A DNA stretch of 64,000 nt from RUG023 sp900315435 (GTDB lineage: Bacteria; Spirochaetota; Spirochaetia; Sphaerochaetales; Sphaerochaetaceae), in contig CADAJJ010000016.1 in NCBI GenBank assembly GCA_902788205.1, positions 1 to 64,000 of the forward strand, in the 5' to 3' direction. The translations under genes were made by a program, and so were the position numbers. Below are positions 8,319-15,826 of this stretch, one piece after another (positions within the stretch are counted from its first letter, which is position 1; the number at the start of each line of letters is the position of its first letter). The notes below the pieces were generated by a model. That model was given only the letters and a program-made list of their open reading frames with translations, had not been told where the DNA came from and searched no databases.

Positions 8319-8320
8319 CT

Positions 8321-8394
<74 letters not shown>

Positions 8395-8403
8395 GTACCC
8401 TCC

Positions 8404-8432
8404 ACTGTATCGAAATATCGGATAGAGAGCAA
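8404..8432 (-). promoter_or_regulatory. tRNA-Arg promoter
   Basis: On the minus strand TTGCTC (8427-8432), a 17-bp spacer and TACAGT (8404-8409) lie just upstream of the tRNA 5' end at 8394. The start site would fall a few bases before the mature tRNA. The element sits in the short gap after the CDF transporter gene. Confidence 0.6.
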
Positions 8433-8435
8433 GCG

Positions 8436-9602
8436 TCAGACGAAATCTGTATCAAACTGGACAACAGTGTGGTATCGCTTGTCCAGGCTTGCGGCGTAGT
8501 CGGCAATCTGTTTCTCTAGTCCTTTCATGTCCTTGTAGCCGTTTGGGGGGAGCAGGCAGTCGAAGACCAGGTTGATCGCGTTCTTGCCGGGGACCATGCG
8601 GAAGTCATGGAGGGAAAGGCGGTTGTCGACCGACTTCAGGAATTCCTGCATCTGCTCCTTGACCCTGTTGGTGGTCGGGTCGTTGGTGACGGTGGGATCC
8701 ATGTGGATGCAGATCATCAGATGCATCGATTTGCCGATTTCCCGCTCCGCCTTGTCGATCACCTCGTGGATGGCGACGATGTTGCTGTCGACCGAGACCT
8801 CGGCATGGACGGTAACGATGACACGTCCGGGGCCGTAGTCGTGGACGATCAGGTCGTGCACGCCGTGGATTTCCGGGTAGGAAAGCAGTCTCTCCTCCAA
8901 CTGCCTGACCAGTTCCTTGTCCGGCTCCTTGCCGAGGAGAATGTCAATGGTGTCGTGGCAGACCTCGATGCCGGTCTTCAGGACCAACAGGGCGACGATG
9001 ATGCTCATCCAGCTGTCGATGCTCCACCCTTTGAGCATCTGCAGGACGATGCTGATGAAAATGGCGATTGTTCCGAAAATGTCGCTGATGCTGTCCTTCG
9101 CCTCCGCCTCAAGCGGTTCGGAATGGATGCGCCTCGCCAGTGTCTTGTAGAAGTGGTAGAGCCATCCTTTCAGCGCGATGGAAAGGGAGAGGATCGCGAC
9201 GATGACGGTGCTGGCAGCCAGTTCGGTAGGGTGGAGGACTCCTTTGATGCCATCTTCCAGAAGGTGGTAGCCGGCAAGGATGATGATGCCGCCAATCACC
9301 AGGGAACCGATGTACTCCATGCGGCCATGGCCGAAGGGGTGTTCCTCGTCGACCGGCTTGGCGGCCATGTGGGTGGTGATCAGGCTGACGATGGCGCCCG
9401 ATGCGTCGCCTAGGTTGTTGACGCCGTCAGCGACGATGGCGAGGGAGCCGCTAATTACGCCTGCGACGATCTTGGTGACAGAGAGCAGGCAGTTGACCAC
9501 TATCCCTGTCAGCGATCCAAGCCGTCCATAGGCGGCACGTACCGCAGGATTCTCCGTCTCCTTTGAGTTCTTCACCATGTGGCGGACCAGCCAGTTCGTC
9601 AT
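8436..9602 (-). CDS. Cation diffusion facilitator family transporter
   Basis: A 388-residue CDF protein that exports divalent metal ions in exchange for protons. Six transmembrane helices fill the first 215 residues. The metal site signatures are visible as DGVNNLGDA in TM2 and DSISDIFG in TM5, with the HPFGHGRMEYIG loop between. The C-terminal cytosolic ferredoxin-like domain (SYPEIHGVHDLIVHDYGPG onwards) contains His residues and is longer than the minimal family. A further domain of roughly 80 residues (HDFRMVPGKNAINLVFD) follows. Metal specificity cannot be read; Mn, Zn or Fe are possible. AGGGGG lies eight bases upstream of ATG 9602. The mscL terminator lies between it and mscL, so it may depend on read-through or on a local promoter. 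Confidence 0.9.
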   Translation of the reverse strand: MTNWLVRHMVKNSKETENPAVRAAYGRLGSLTGIVVNCLLSVTKIVAGVISGSLAIVADGVNNLGDASGAIVSLITTHMAAKPVDEEHPFGHGRMEYIGSLVIGGIIILAGYHLLEDGIKGVLHPTELAASTVIVAILSLSIALKGWLYHFYKTLARRIHSEPLEAEAKDSISDIFGTIAIFISIVLQMLKGWSIDSWMSIIVALLVLKTGIEVCHDTIDILLGKEPDKELVRQLEERLLSYPEIHGVHDLIVHDYGPGRVIVTVHAEVSVDSNIVAIHEVIDKAEREIGKSMHLMICIHMDPTVTNDPTTNRVKEQMQEFLKSVDNRLSLHDFRMVPGKNAINLVFDCLLPPNGYKDMKGLEKQIADYAASLDKRYHTVVQFDTDFV

Positions 9603-9621
9603 ACCTTACACCCCCTGATAA

Positions 9622-9648
9622 GAAAACATCCTGCCGTGGGGCAGGATG
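9622..9648 (-). terminator. Terminator of mscL
   Basis: A perfect 9-bp stem (CATCCTGCC with GGCAGGATG, loop of four) is followed on the minus strand by TTTTCTTATC. It lies about 23 bp after the mscL stop. Confidence 0.8.
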
Positions 9649-9671
9649 GTCGAGTCGAGACGCAGTATCCG

Positions 9672-10112
9672 TCAGTTCTGCTTTTTCAGCAAGTCACGGA
9701 TTTCGGTCAGCAGCACCACATCCGGAGCGGGGGCTGGAGCAGGAGCAGGAGCCGCGGCGGCCTCTTTCTTCTTGTTCTCCTCGGCGAGCGCACGGACCCT
9801 GTTGACCCAGCGGACGATGCAGTAGATCACGATGGCGATCAGGATGAAGTTGATGATCGCCTGGATGAAGTTTCCGTAGGTGATGGCGACCTCGGCCATG
9901 TCACCCTCCGCCGGTTTGATGACAAGCTTCAGGTCCGCGAAATTGATCTTGCCAAGGAACAGGCTGAGCACCGGGGTCAGAATGTCCTTGACCATGGAAT
10001 TGACAATGGCGGTAAAAGCAGCGCCCATGATGACGCCGACTGCCATATCCATAACGTTGCCTTTGGTGATGAACTGCTTGAATTCCCCAAAGAAACCTTT
10101 CTTCTCAGCCAT
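9672..10112 (-). CDS. mscL: Large-conductance mechanosensitive channel MscL
   Basis: A 146-residue homopentameric membrane channel that opens under membrane tension to release solutes after osmotic downshock. The conserved N-terminus (KGFFGEFKQFITKGNVMDMAVGVIMGAAFTAIV) forms the amphipathic helix and TM1. The second helix is FIQAIINFILIAIVIYCIV. The C-terminal cytosolic helix ends in LLTEIRDLL, typical of the family. An Ala-Pro linker (AAAAPAPAPAPAP) lies between TM2 and that helix and is longer than usual. ATG 10112 is chosen with GGGAGAA upstream; an in-frame start at 10154 would add an atypical basic leader. Confidence 0.96.
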   Translation of the reverse strand: MAEKKGFFGEFKQFITKGNVMDMAVGVIMGAAFTAIVNSMVKDILTPVLSLFLGKINFADLKLVIKPAEGDMAEVAITYGNFIQAIINFILIAIVIYCIVRWVNRVRALAEENKKKEAAAAPAPAPAPAPDVVLLTEIRDLLKKQN

Positions 10113-10154
10113 ATGAGTTCTCCCTATGCGACCCCGTTTTCCGGGGACCTGCAC

Positions 10155-10183
10155 AATGTACCACTCGCCGGAAACTTTGTGAA
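10155..10183 (-). promoter_or_regulatory. mscL promoter
   Basis: On the minus strand TTCACA (10178-10183), a 17-bp spacer and TACATT (10155-10160) precede mscL. The -35 differs from consensus at one position. A small CCCCG/CGGGG hairpin lies in the leader. Confidence 0.55.
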
Positions 10184-10351
10184 CTACCGGGTATTTTGCC
10201 TCGGGAGGGAACAGAAAGGGGGGGCTCTTGCACCTGTGGGGAAACTGGTATTTTTTTGTCTTTCCTGTTTGCTAACTTGTTGATATCTCGTTCTCATGCA
10301 GATAATTAATCCGAGTATCAAAAGAATTTTGTAAAAAATGCCGAATGTATA
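10184..10351. other. AT-richer gap between mscL and livJ
   Basis: No gene is visible. The stretch holds a second possible plus-strand promoter (TTGTTG 10277-10282, 18 bp, GATAAT 10301-10306) and a weak hairpin followed by a T7 run near 10250-10257. Base composition is clearly more AT-rich than the surrounding coding DNA, as expected for an UP-element or regulator-binding region ahead of a highly expressed transporter. Confidence 0.4.
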
Positions 10352-10380
10352 TTGAATAAATATTCCCATTTGTGTATAAA
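10352..10380 (+). promoter_or_regulatory. livJ promoter
   Basis: TTGAAT (10352-10357), a 17-bp spacer and TATAAA (10375-10380) precede the SD GGAGG (10406-10410) and ATG 10418. The boxes are close to sigma-70 consensus. Confidence 0.65.
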
Positions 10381-10417
10381 CTATTTCCAATCATTTGAAC
10401 TATATGGAGGTTCCAGA

Positions 10418-11641
10418 ATGAGAAAGCACACTTTTGCGATGGCAGCAGGTGCCGCATTGCTCTTGGCATGTGGGTCCCTGTTTGCGAACGGAAGCGCTGA
10501 ACCTGCCCCTTCGGCATCGTCCAGTGCGTCATCCTCGAAGAGACCTAGCGTCAAGATTGGATTCATTGGCCCCCTTACCGGCGACAACTCCAGTTACGGT
10601 ATTCTTCAGCTGCAGGCTGACCAGCTTGCTCTTGAGGAGTACAATGCTGATCCCAACCACAAGCTCGACATTACGCTTGTCGTAGAGGATTCCGAGGGTT
10701 CCCAGGAGAAGGCTCTTGCTTCCATTCAGAAACTGGACACCTCCGATAAGATCGCGGTCCTGCAGGGACCGGTGTTCACCGGTCCGGCCTTTACCGTCGG
10801 TGATTACTGCGAGGACGTGAAGCTGCCGATGATGTCCGGTTCTGCTTCCCACAAGGACATCACCAAGGACAAGACCTATGTTTTCCGCACCACCGTCAGC
10901 GATGGTCTGCAGGGCGAGGTTGCCGGCAAGTATTTCTACGAGGTGCTTGGTTACAAGAAGCTCGGCATCCTGTATGCCATGAACGACTACTCTGTCGGTC
11001 TGCGGGACGGCATGAAGGCCGCCTTCCAGGCTGATGGCGGAAAGGTCACCGCTGAGGAGACCTGCCAGGTCGGCGACAAGGACTTCAGGACCCAGCTGAC
11101 CAGACTCAGAGACGCCGATGTCGAGGCGATCTACATCCCGAACTACACTGTCGAGATTGCCCAGATTCTGGTCCAGGCCAAGGAACTTGGCATCACCAAG
11201 CCGTTCCTTTCCGGCGACGGTTTCTCCAACCCGCAGGTCCACGATCTGTCCAACAACAATACGCACGGAGTTGTCTACATTGCTTCTCCTGAGAGCAAGG
11301 ACAGCCCGCTGAAGACCCAGTTCGAGGAAGCGTACACCAAGAAGTACAACATCGCCCCGGATGCTTTCGCCCACAACTCCTACGACGCGACCAACATCAT
11401 CATCGCGGCATTGGAGAGAGCGTATGAGAAGGAAGGCAAGTTCAACCGCACGACCGTCCGCAACGAGATTGCGGCCACCAAGGATTTCCAGGGTGTCAAC
11501 GGCACCATGAACTTCCAGCCGAACGGTGACCTTGTCGCCTATGAGGGTGTCTACAAGGTCGAGGGTAACGACCGCGCTTCCGAGACCTATCAGGGTACCT
11601 ATGGCGTTGATGCCAGCGGGAAGCTAGTAAAGATCGAATAA
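10418..11641 (+). CDS. livJ: Branched-chain amino acid ABC transporter substrate-binding protein
   Basis: A 407-residue periplasmic-binding protein of the Leu/Ile/Val (Peripla_BP_6) type, which captures amino acids and delivers them to the LivHM permease. It has a lipoprotein-like leader (hydrophobic stretch to LLLAC, Cys18), followed by a Ser/Ala/Pro-rich linker. The mature domain starts at VKIGFIGPLTGDNSSYG, the family signature, and contains GPVFTGPAF, HKDITKDKTYVFRT and SYDATNIIIAA. ATG 10418 with SD GGAGG eight bases upstream is preferred over 10352, which lies in the promoter. It heads the liv operon and is followed by a strong hairpin before livH. The exact ligand is not provable from sequence. 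Confidence 0.93.
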   Translation: MRKHTFAMAAGAALLLACGSLFANGSAEPAPSASSSASSSKRPSVKIGFIGPLTGDNSSYGILQLQADQLALEEYNADPNHKLDITLVVEDSEGSQEKALASIQKLDTSDKIAVLQGPVFTGPAFTVGDYCEDVKLPMMSGSASHKDITKDKTYVFRTTVSDGLQGEVAGKYFYEVLGYKKLGILYAMNDYSVGLRDGMKAAFQADGGKVTAEETCQVGDKDFRTQLTRLRDADVEAIYIPNYTVEIAQILVQAKELGITKPFLSGDGFSNPQVHDLSNNNTHGVVYIASPESKDSPLKTQFEEAYTKKYNIAPDAFAHNSYDATNIIIAALERAYEKEGKFNRTTVRNEIAATKDFQGVNGTMNFQPNGDLVAYEGVYKVEGNDRASETYQGTYGVDASGKLVKIE

Positions 11642-11666
11642 GGCTGGCTGCCTTGTGCGATTCCAG

Positions 11667-11700
11667 GGAGCCGGTGTGATGCTACACACTGGCTCCTTTT
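11667..11700 (+). terminator. Intra-operon terminator between livJ and livH
   Basis: A 12-bp stem (GGAGCCGGTGTG pairing with CACACTGGCTCC, one G-U) with a 6-base loop is followed by TTTT. It lies 25 bp after livJ and 62 bp before the livH start. The T tract is short (four), so partial read-through is likely. This would leave the binding protein in excess over the permease. Confidence 0.75.
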
Positions 11701-11762
11701 CCATATTATACTGTCAGCAGGAATTTGCTTTTTCTAGACTTGTTTGAAAGGAGCGTACGACG

Positions 11763-12680
11763 TTGTCATTCGCTGAGTTTTTCCAACACTTTATCAATGG
11801 TGTGACGTTGGGGGGGACCTACGCGCTGATAGCCCTCGGCTACACCATGGTGTACGGCATTCTTGGATTCATCAATTTCGCTCACGGCGACATCCTGATG
11901 GTCGGTGCCTACATCGGGCTTTTCACCTTCAATGCATTGCGTGGAAGCCAGGATTTCGGGCTTTGGCCAACCGTTGCATTCTTCATCGCGATGGTGGTGA
12001 GCATGGTGTTCTGCGCTTGTCTGGGCATGCTGACCGAGCGTATCGCCTACAAGCCCCTGCGCAAGGCTACCCGTCTTGCCCCCTTGCTTTCGGCAATCGG
12101 CGTCTCGTTCATCCTGTCAAACACTGCCGCATGGCTGTGGGGCACCCAGAGCCGCCGCTTCCCGAAGCCATTCGAGGACCAGGCAATCAGCTTCGGCGGG
12201 GTCAGCGTCACCCCACACCAGATTCTGATTCTGGTTGTCACCGTAATCATGATGGTGGCCATGCAGCTGTACGTGACCAAGACCCGCATGGGCAAGGCCA
12301 TGCGCGCCACCAGCCTTGACCAGGATACTGCAAGGCTGATGGGCATCAACAGCGACCATGTCATCTCACTGACCTTCGCCATCGGCTCCGCCTTGGCTGC
12401 CTGTGGCGGTATCCTGATTGCCTTGGACTTCACCTGTTACCCGACCATGGGTACGATGACGGGTACCAAAGCCTTTGTCGCGGCCGTTATCGGCGGCATC
12501 GGCAACATTCCTGGCGCAATGCTTGGCGGTGTGATTCTCGGTCTCTTGGAGACCTTCGGCGTCGCCATCCTGGGCATTCCCACTGGCATGCGCGACACAA
12601 TCGCCTTCGTCGCCCTGATCATCATCCTTCTGGTCAAGCCGGAAGGCATCCTCGGAAAGGCCGAGAAGGAGAAGGTGTGA
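11763..12680 (+). CDS. livH: Branched-chain amino acid ABC transporter permease LivH
   Basis: A 305-residue inner-membrane permease of the LivH type, about eight membrane helices. It begins FINGVTLGGTYALIALGYTMVYGILGFINFAHGDILM, the family signature, and ends in a KPEGILGK tail. With LivM it forms the channel. The start codon is TTG 11763, supported by SD AAGGAG (11748-11753) nine bases upstream and by the conserved N-terminus; no ATG lies near. One base separates its stop from the livM start. Confidence 0.95.
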   Translation: MSFAEFFQHFINGVTLGGTYALIALGYTMVYGILGFINFAHGDILMVGAYIGLFTFNALRGSQDFGLWPTVAFFIAMVVSMVFCACLGMLTERIAYKPLRKATRLAPLLSAIGVSFILSNTAAWLWGTQSRRFPKPFEDQAISFGGVSVTPHQILILVVTVIMMVAMQLYVTKTRMGKAMRATSLDQDTARLMGINSDHVISLTFAIGSALAACGGILIALDFTCYPTMGTMTGTKAFVAAVIGGIGNIPGAMLGGVILGLLETFGVAILGIPTGMRDTIAFVALIIILLVKPEGILGKAEKEKV

Positions 12681-12681
12681 G

Positions 12682-13590
12682 ATGTTCAATTTCATCATTT
12701 TGATTTTCATCTATACCGCCATTTATTCGCTGCTTGCCATGGGCCAGAATGTCATCACCGGATATACGGGCATGCTGAGCCTCTGCCAGGCGGGATTCTT
12801 TGCCATCGGCAGTTATGCGACCGCCTTGCTGTCCGTCAAATGCGGCTGGAACTTCTGGGCGACGCTTCCGGTCTCGATTGGGCTTTCCGCCCTGTTCGGA
12901 CTGCTCATCGGTCTGCCCACCCTGAGGCTGAAGGGCGACTATCTCTGCATCGCCACCCTCGGTTTCGGCGAGATCGTGCGCAACATCCTGATCAACTGGA
13001 TGAGCCTGACCAACGGCCCCAACGGTGTGCAGCGTATCCCCATGGTCAAGATTTTCGGCTTCGCCATCAATCCTCGTTCCCGAAACTGGCAGTACCTGAT
13101 TTTCTGCGTCATCTGGGTGTTGGTCTGCTATCTGCTTTTTGAGCGCTTGGCGAGAAGCCGCATGGGAAGGGCCATGGAGGCCATCCGCGAGGACGAGATC
13201 GCCGCTGCGTCCAATGGCATCAACGTGACCAAGTACAAGGTCGCGGCCTTCATGCTTGGCGCTGGTGTCGCCGGCCTTGCCGGTTCCCTGCAGGCCGAGC
13301 TGATTCTCAGCGTCATGCCTTCGACCTATACCTTCATGCTCAGCGTCATGGTGCTCTGCATGGTCGTTCTCGGTGGTATGGGCAACTTCAAGGCGGTCAT
13401 TTTCGGCGCCTTCATCATCGAGGTCATCGACTACCTGCCGAAGATGCTGGGATTGACCAGCGTGCTTCCGCCGCAGTTCAAGCAGATCCTGTTCGGCCTG
13501 ATCCTGGTTGTCATGATGATTTGCCGGCCGCAGGGCATTCTTGGACGTCAGAACAATGCCTTTAAGAGGCCGAGGGAGGCTGCCAAATGA
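12682..13590 (+). CDS. livM: Branched-chain amino acid ABC transporter permease LivM
   Basis: A 302-residue permease partner of LivH. The signature MGQNVITGYTGMLSLCQAGFFAIGSYATA lies near the N-terminus, followed by LPTLRLKGDYLCIATLGFGEIVR, the cytoplasmic coupling segment of this family, and AIREDEIAAASNGIN. The last residues (RPQGILGRQN) match the family end. The gene starts one base after livH and its stop overlaps the livG start in ATGA. Confidence 0.95.
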   Translation: MFNFIILIFIYTAIYSLLAMGQNVITGYTGMLSLCQAGFFAIGSYATALLSVKCGWNFWATLPVSIGLSALFGLLIGLPTLRLKGDYLCIATLGFGEIVRNILINWMSLTNGPNGVQRIPMVKIFGFAINPRSRNWQYLIFCVIWVLVCYLLFERLARSRMGRAMEAIREDEIAAASNGINVTKYKVAAFMLGAGVAGLAGSLQAELILSVMPSTYTFMLSVMVLCMVVLGGMGNFKAVIFGAFIIEVIDYLPKMLGLTSVLPPQFKQILFGLILVVMMICRPQGILGRQNNAFKRPREAAK

Positions 13591-14381
13591 ATTTGCTGTA
13601 TACGGAGGGGTTGACCCGAGAATTTGGCGGCATCATCGCCGTCAGCAATGTGGATTTCGAGGTTGAGGAGGGCCTGATCACCGGCCTGATCGGCCCGAAT
13701 GGCGCCGGCAAGACCACCTGCTTCAACAACATGACCGGGCTGGACACGCCTACCAAGGGCAAGGTCTTCTTCAAGGTCAATGGCGAGGACAAGGATATCA
13801 CCGGATGGCCGGCCTACAAGATCTGCCGTCTGGGTATCGCCCGTACCTTCCAGAACATCCGCTTGTTCAAGGAGCTGACGGTTGGTGAGAACATCATGGT
13901 CGGATGCCATTTCAAGACGGGAAAGAGCCCGTTCTCTGGACGGTTCACCAATGCCATCAGGAGCTATGTGCGGATGAAGGACGAGACCGAGGAACTGTAC
14001 GAGCGCACCCGCAAGTGGATGGAATTCTTCAACCTGGCCCAGTTCGAGTACGAGACTGCCAAGAACCTGCCCTATGGCCAGCAGCGCGAGCTGGAGATTG
14101 CCCGTGCCATGGCGAGCGACCCGAAACTGCTCTTTTTGGACGAGCCTGCTGCGGGCATGAACCCGAATGAGACCGAAGACCTGATGAAGACCATCCTTCG
14201 CATCCGCGACCTGGGTGTGACAGTCGTCTTGATCGAGCACGACATGCGGCTGGTCATGCAGATCTGTGACAACATCACCGTTCTGAACTATGGACAGAAG
14301 ATCGCATGCGGTACTCCGAACGACATCAAGCACGATCCCCAGGTCATCGAGGCCTATCTGGGCAAGGAGGACGAGGAATGA
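13587..14381 (+). CDS. livG: Branched-chain amino acid ABC transporter ATP-binding protein LivG
   Basis: A 264-residue ABC ATPase. The Walker A motif is GPNGAGKTT at about 35-43, the Q-loop lies in RTFQNIRLFKELTV, the signature appears as LPYGQQRELEIARA, and Walker B is LLFLDEPAAGMNP, followed by the H-loop in IEHDM. The longer C-terminal portion after the H-loop and the helical insert (TNAIRSYVRMKDETEELYERT) are typical of LivG. Start and stop overlap livM and livF in ATGA, so the subunits are translationally coupled. Confidence 0.95.
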   Translation: MNLLYTEGLTREFGGIIAVSNVDFEVEEGLITGLIGPNGAGKTTCFNNMTGLDTPTKGKVFFKVNGEDKDITGWPAYKICRLGIARTFQNIRLFKELTVGENIMVGCHFKTGKSPFSGRFTNAIRSYVRMKDETEELYERTRKWMEFFNLAQFEYETAKNLPYGQQRELEIARAMASDPKLLFLDEPAAGMNPNETEDLMKTILRIRDLGVTVVLIEHDMRLVMQICDNITVLNYGQKIACGTPNDIKHDPQVIEAYLGKEDEE

Positions 14382-15118
14382 GCGATTTGCTTACCATCAA
14401 CGATATTGGTGTCAGCTATGGCAACATCAAGGCGCTGCAGCACGTGAGCATGCACGTGGCCGAAGGCGACATCGTCTGCCTGATTGGCGCAAACGGCGCC
14501 GGCAAGTCGACGCTTCTCAAATCCATTGTCGGCCAGGAACCGCTGGTCAGCGGTTCGATTTCCTATAAGGGTGAGCCGATCGCCGATAGCGAGTGGCCCC
14601 ACCACAAGCGCATCACCACCGACAAAATCGCCGCCAAAGGCATCTCCCTTGTTCCGGAAGGGCGCCGTGTCTTCTCCGGCATGACGGTCGAGGAGAACCT
14701 CGACATGGGAGCCTTCTTGGTGGATGACGAGCGGGTAATCCAGAAACGCAAGGAGGAAATGTATGATTTCTTCCCGATTCTCGGGGCGCGCCGCAAGCAG
14801 AAGACCCGCAGTCTTTCCGGTGGCGAGCAGCAGATGATGGCAATCAGCCGCGCGCTGATGTCCGATCCGAAGCTGCTTCTCTTGGACGAGCCTGGTCTCG
14901 GTCTTGCCCCGCTGGTCGTGCGCGATATCTTTGACAAGATCAAGCTGATCAACGAGGAACGCAAGGTCACGGTTTTCGTCGTCGAGCAGAATGCCCGTAT
15001 GGCGCTGAAGTATTCGACGAACGGATACGTGATGGAGAACGGGAAAATCGTGCTTGCCGACAAGAGCTCGGAGCTTTTGGCCAATGAGCGGGTCAAAAGC
15101 GCCTATCTTGGCGGGTGA
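14378..15118 (+). CDS. livF: Branched-chain amino acid ABC transporter ATP-binding protein LivF
   Basis: A 246-residue second ATPase of the transporter. Motifs are GANGAGKST (Walker A), LVPEGRRVFSGMTVEENL (Q-loop region, typical of LivF), LSGGEQQ (signature), LLLLDEPGLGLAP (Walker B) and VVEQN (H-loop replaced by Gln, usual in LivF). ATG 14378 overlaps the livG stop; an in-frame upstream start at 14306 is discarded because it lies inside livG and adds no domain. This is the last clear subunit of the operon. Confidence 0.95.
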   Translation: MSDLLTINDIGVSYGNIKALQHVSMHVAEGDIVCLIGANGAGKSTLLKSIVGQEPLVSGSISYKGEPIADSEWPHHKRITTDKIAAKGISLVPEGRRVFSGMTVEENLDMGAFLVDDERVIQKRKEEMYDFFPILGARRKQKTRSLSGGEQQMMAISRALMSDPKLLLLDEPGLGLAPLVVRDIFDKIKLINEERKVTVFVVEQNARMALKYSTNGYVMENGKIVLADKSSELLANERVKSAYLGG

Positions 15119-15179
15119 TGGAAAAATGAGTGGTCGAACCGCGCAATTTCGTTATACATTTGACTAAGGGAGCATCGGA

Positions 15180-15824
15180 ATGATTATCGAAAGAAGAATG
15201 ACCCGCAACCCGGTAACTGCTACGCCGGAGATGTCGATTGCAGAGGCTTCTGCATTGATGAAGAAGGAGAAGGTCCATCGCCTTCCCGTTCTGAACAAGG
15301 AACGCAAGCTGGTAGGCATCATCAGCGAGAAAGATATCCTGTACGCGACTCCGTCTCCTGCCTCGAGCCTCTCGATCCACGAGATGGCCTATCTGTTGTC
15401 CAAGCTGACCGTCAAGCAGCTGATGAGCAAGGACGTCGTCACCATCACCAAGGACACTACCGTCGAGGAGGCCGCGAGGCTGATGGTGGACCAGGATCTT
15501 TCCTGCCTGCCGGTCCTCGAGGACGGCAGACTGATCGGCATCGTCAGCAAGAGCGACATGTTCAAGATCCTGCTCGAGCTGTTTGGCGCACGCCATTTCG
15601 GCGTCCGTGTCTCCTTCCTGGTGCAGGACAAGATCGGCACGATTGCGAGCATCGCCACGGCCTTCGCCAAAGAGGGCATCGATATCATCACGTTCGGCAC
15701 CTTCATGGGCAACGACCCTTCGACTTCGATTTTGACGATCAAGGTGCAGGGTGCCTCCGTCCAGAAGGTCATCGACATCCTCAAGCCGCTGGTGAGTGAG
15801 ATCTTGGATGTGAGGGAAGTCTGA
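15180..15824 (+). CDS. CBS-domain pair with C-terminal ACT domain (AcuB-like)
   Basis: A 214-residue cytoplasmic protein with two CBS motifs (residues of about 1-60 and 75-130; each with the MTxNPVT / MSKDVVTI opening and a GIISEKD / GIVSKSD strand) and an ACT domain (about 140-205; VSFLVQDKIGTIASIATAFAKEGIDI). CBS pairs bind adenine nucleotides and ACT domains bind amino acids, so this is a small ligand sensor. It follows livF by 61 bp and the Smr gene starts two bases after it. Placement after a branched-chain transporter suggests, but does not prove, that the ACT ligand is Leu, Ile or Val. SD-like AAGGGAG precedes ATG 15180. Confidence 0.85.
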   Translation: MIIERRMTRNPVTATPEMSIAEASALMKKEKVHRLPVLNKERKLVGIISEKDILYATPSPASSLSIHEMAYLLSKLTVKQLMSKDVVTITKDTTVEEAARLMVDQDLSCLPVLEDGRLIGIVSKSDMFKILLELFGARHFGVRVSFLVQDKIGTIASIATAFAKEGIDIITFGTFMGNDPSTSILTIKVQGASVQKVIDILKPLVSEILDVREV

Positions 15825-15826
15825 GG

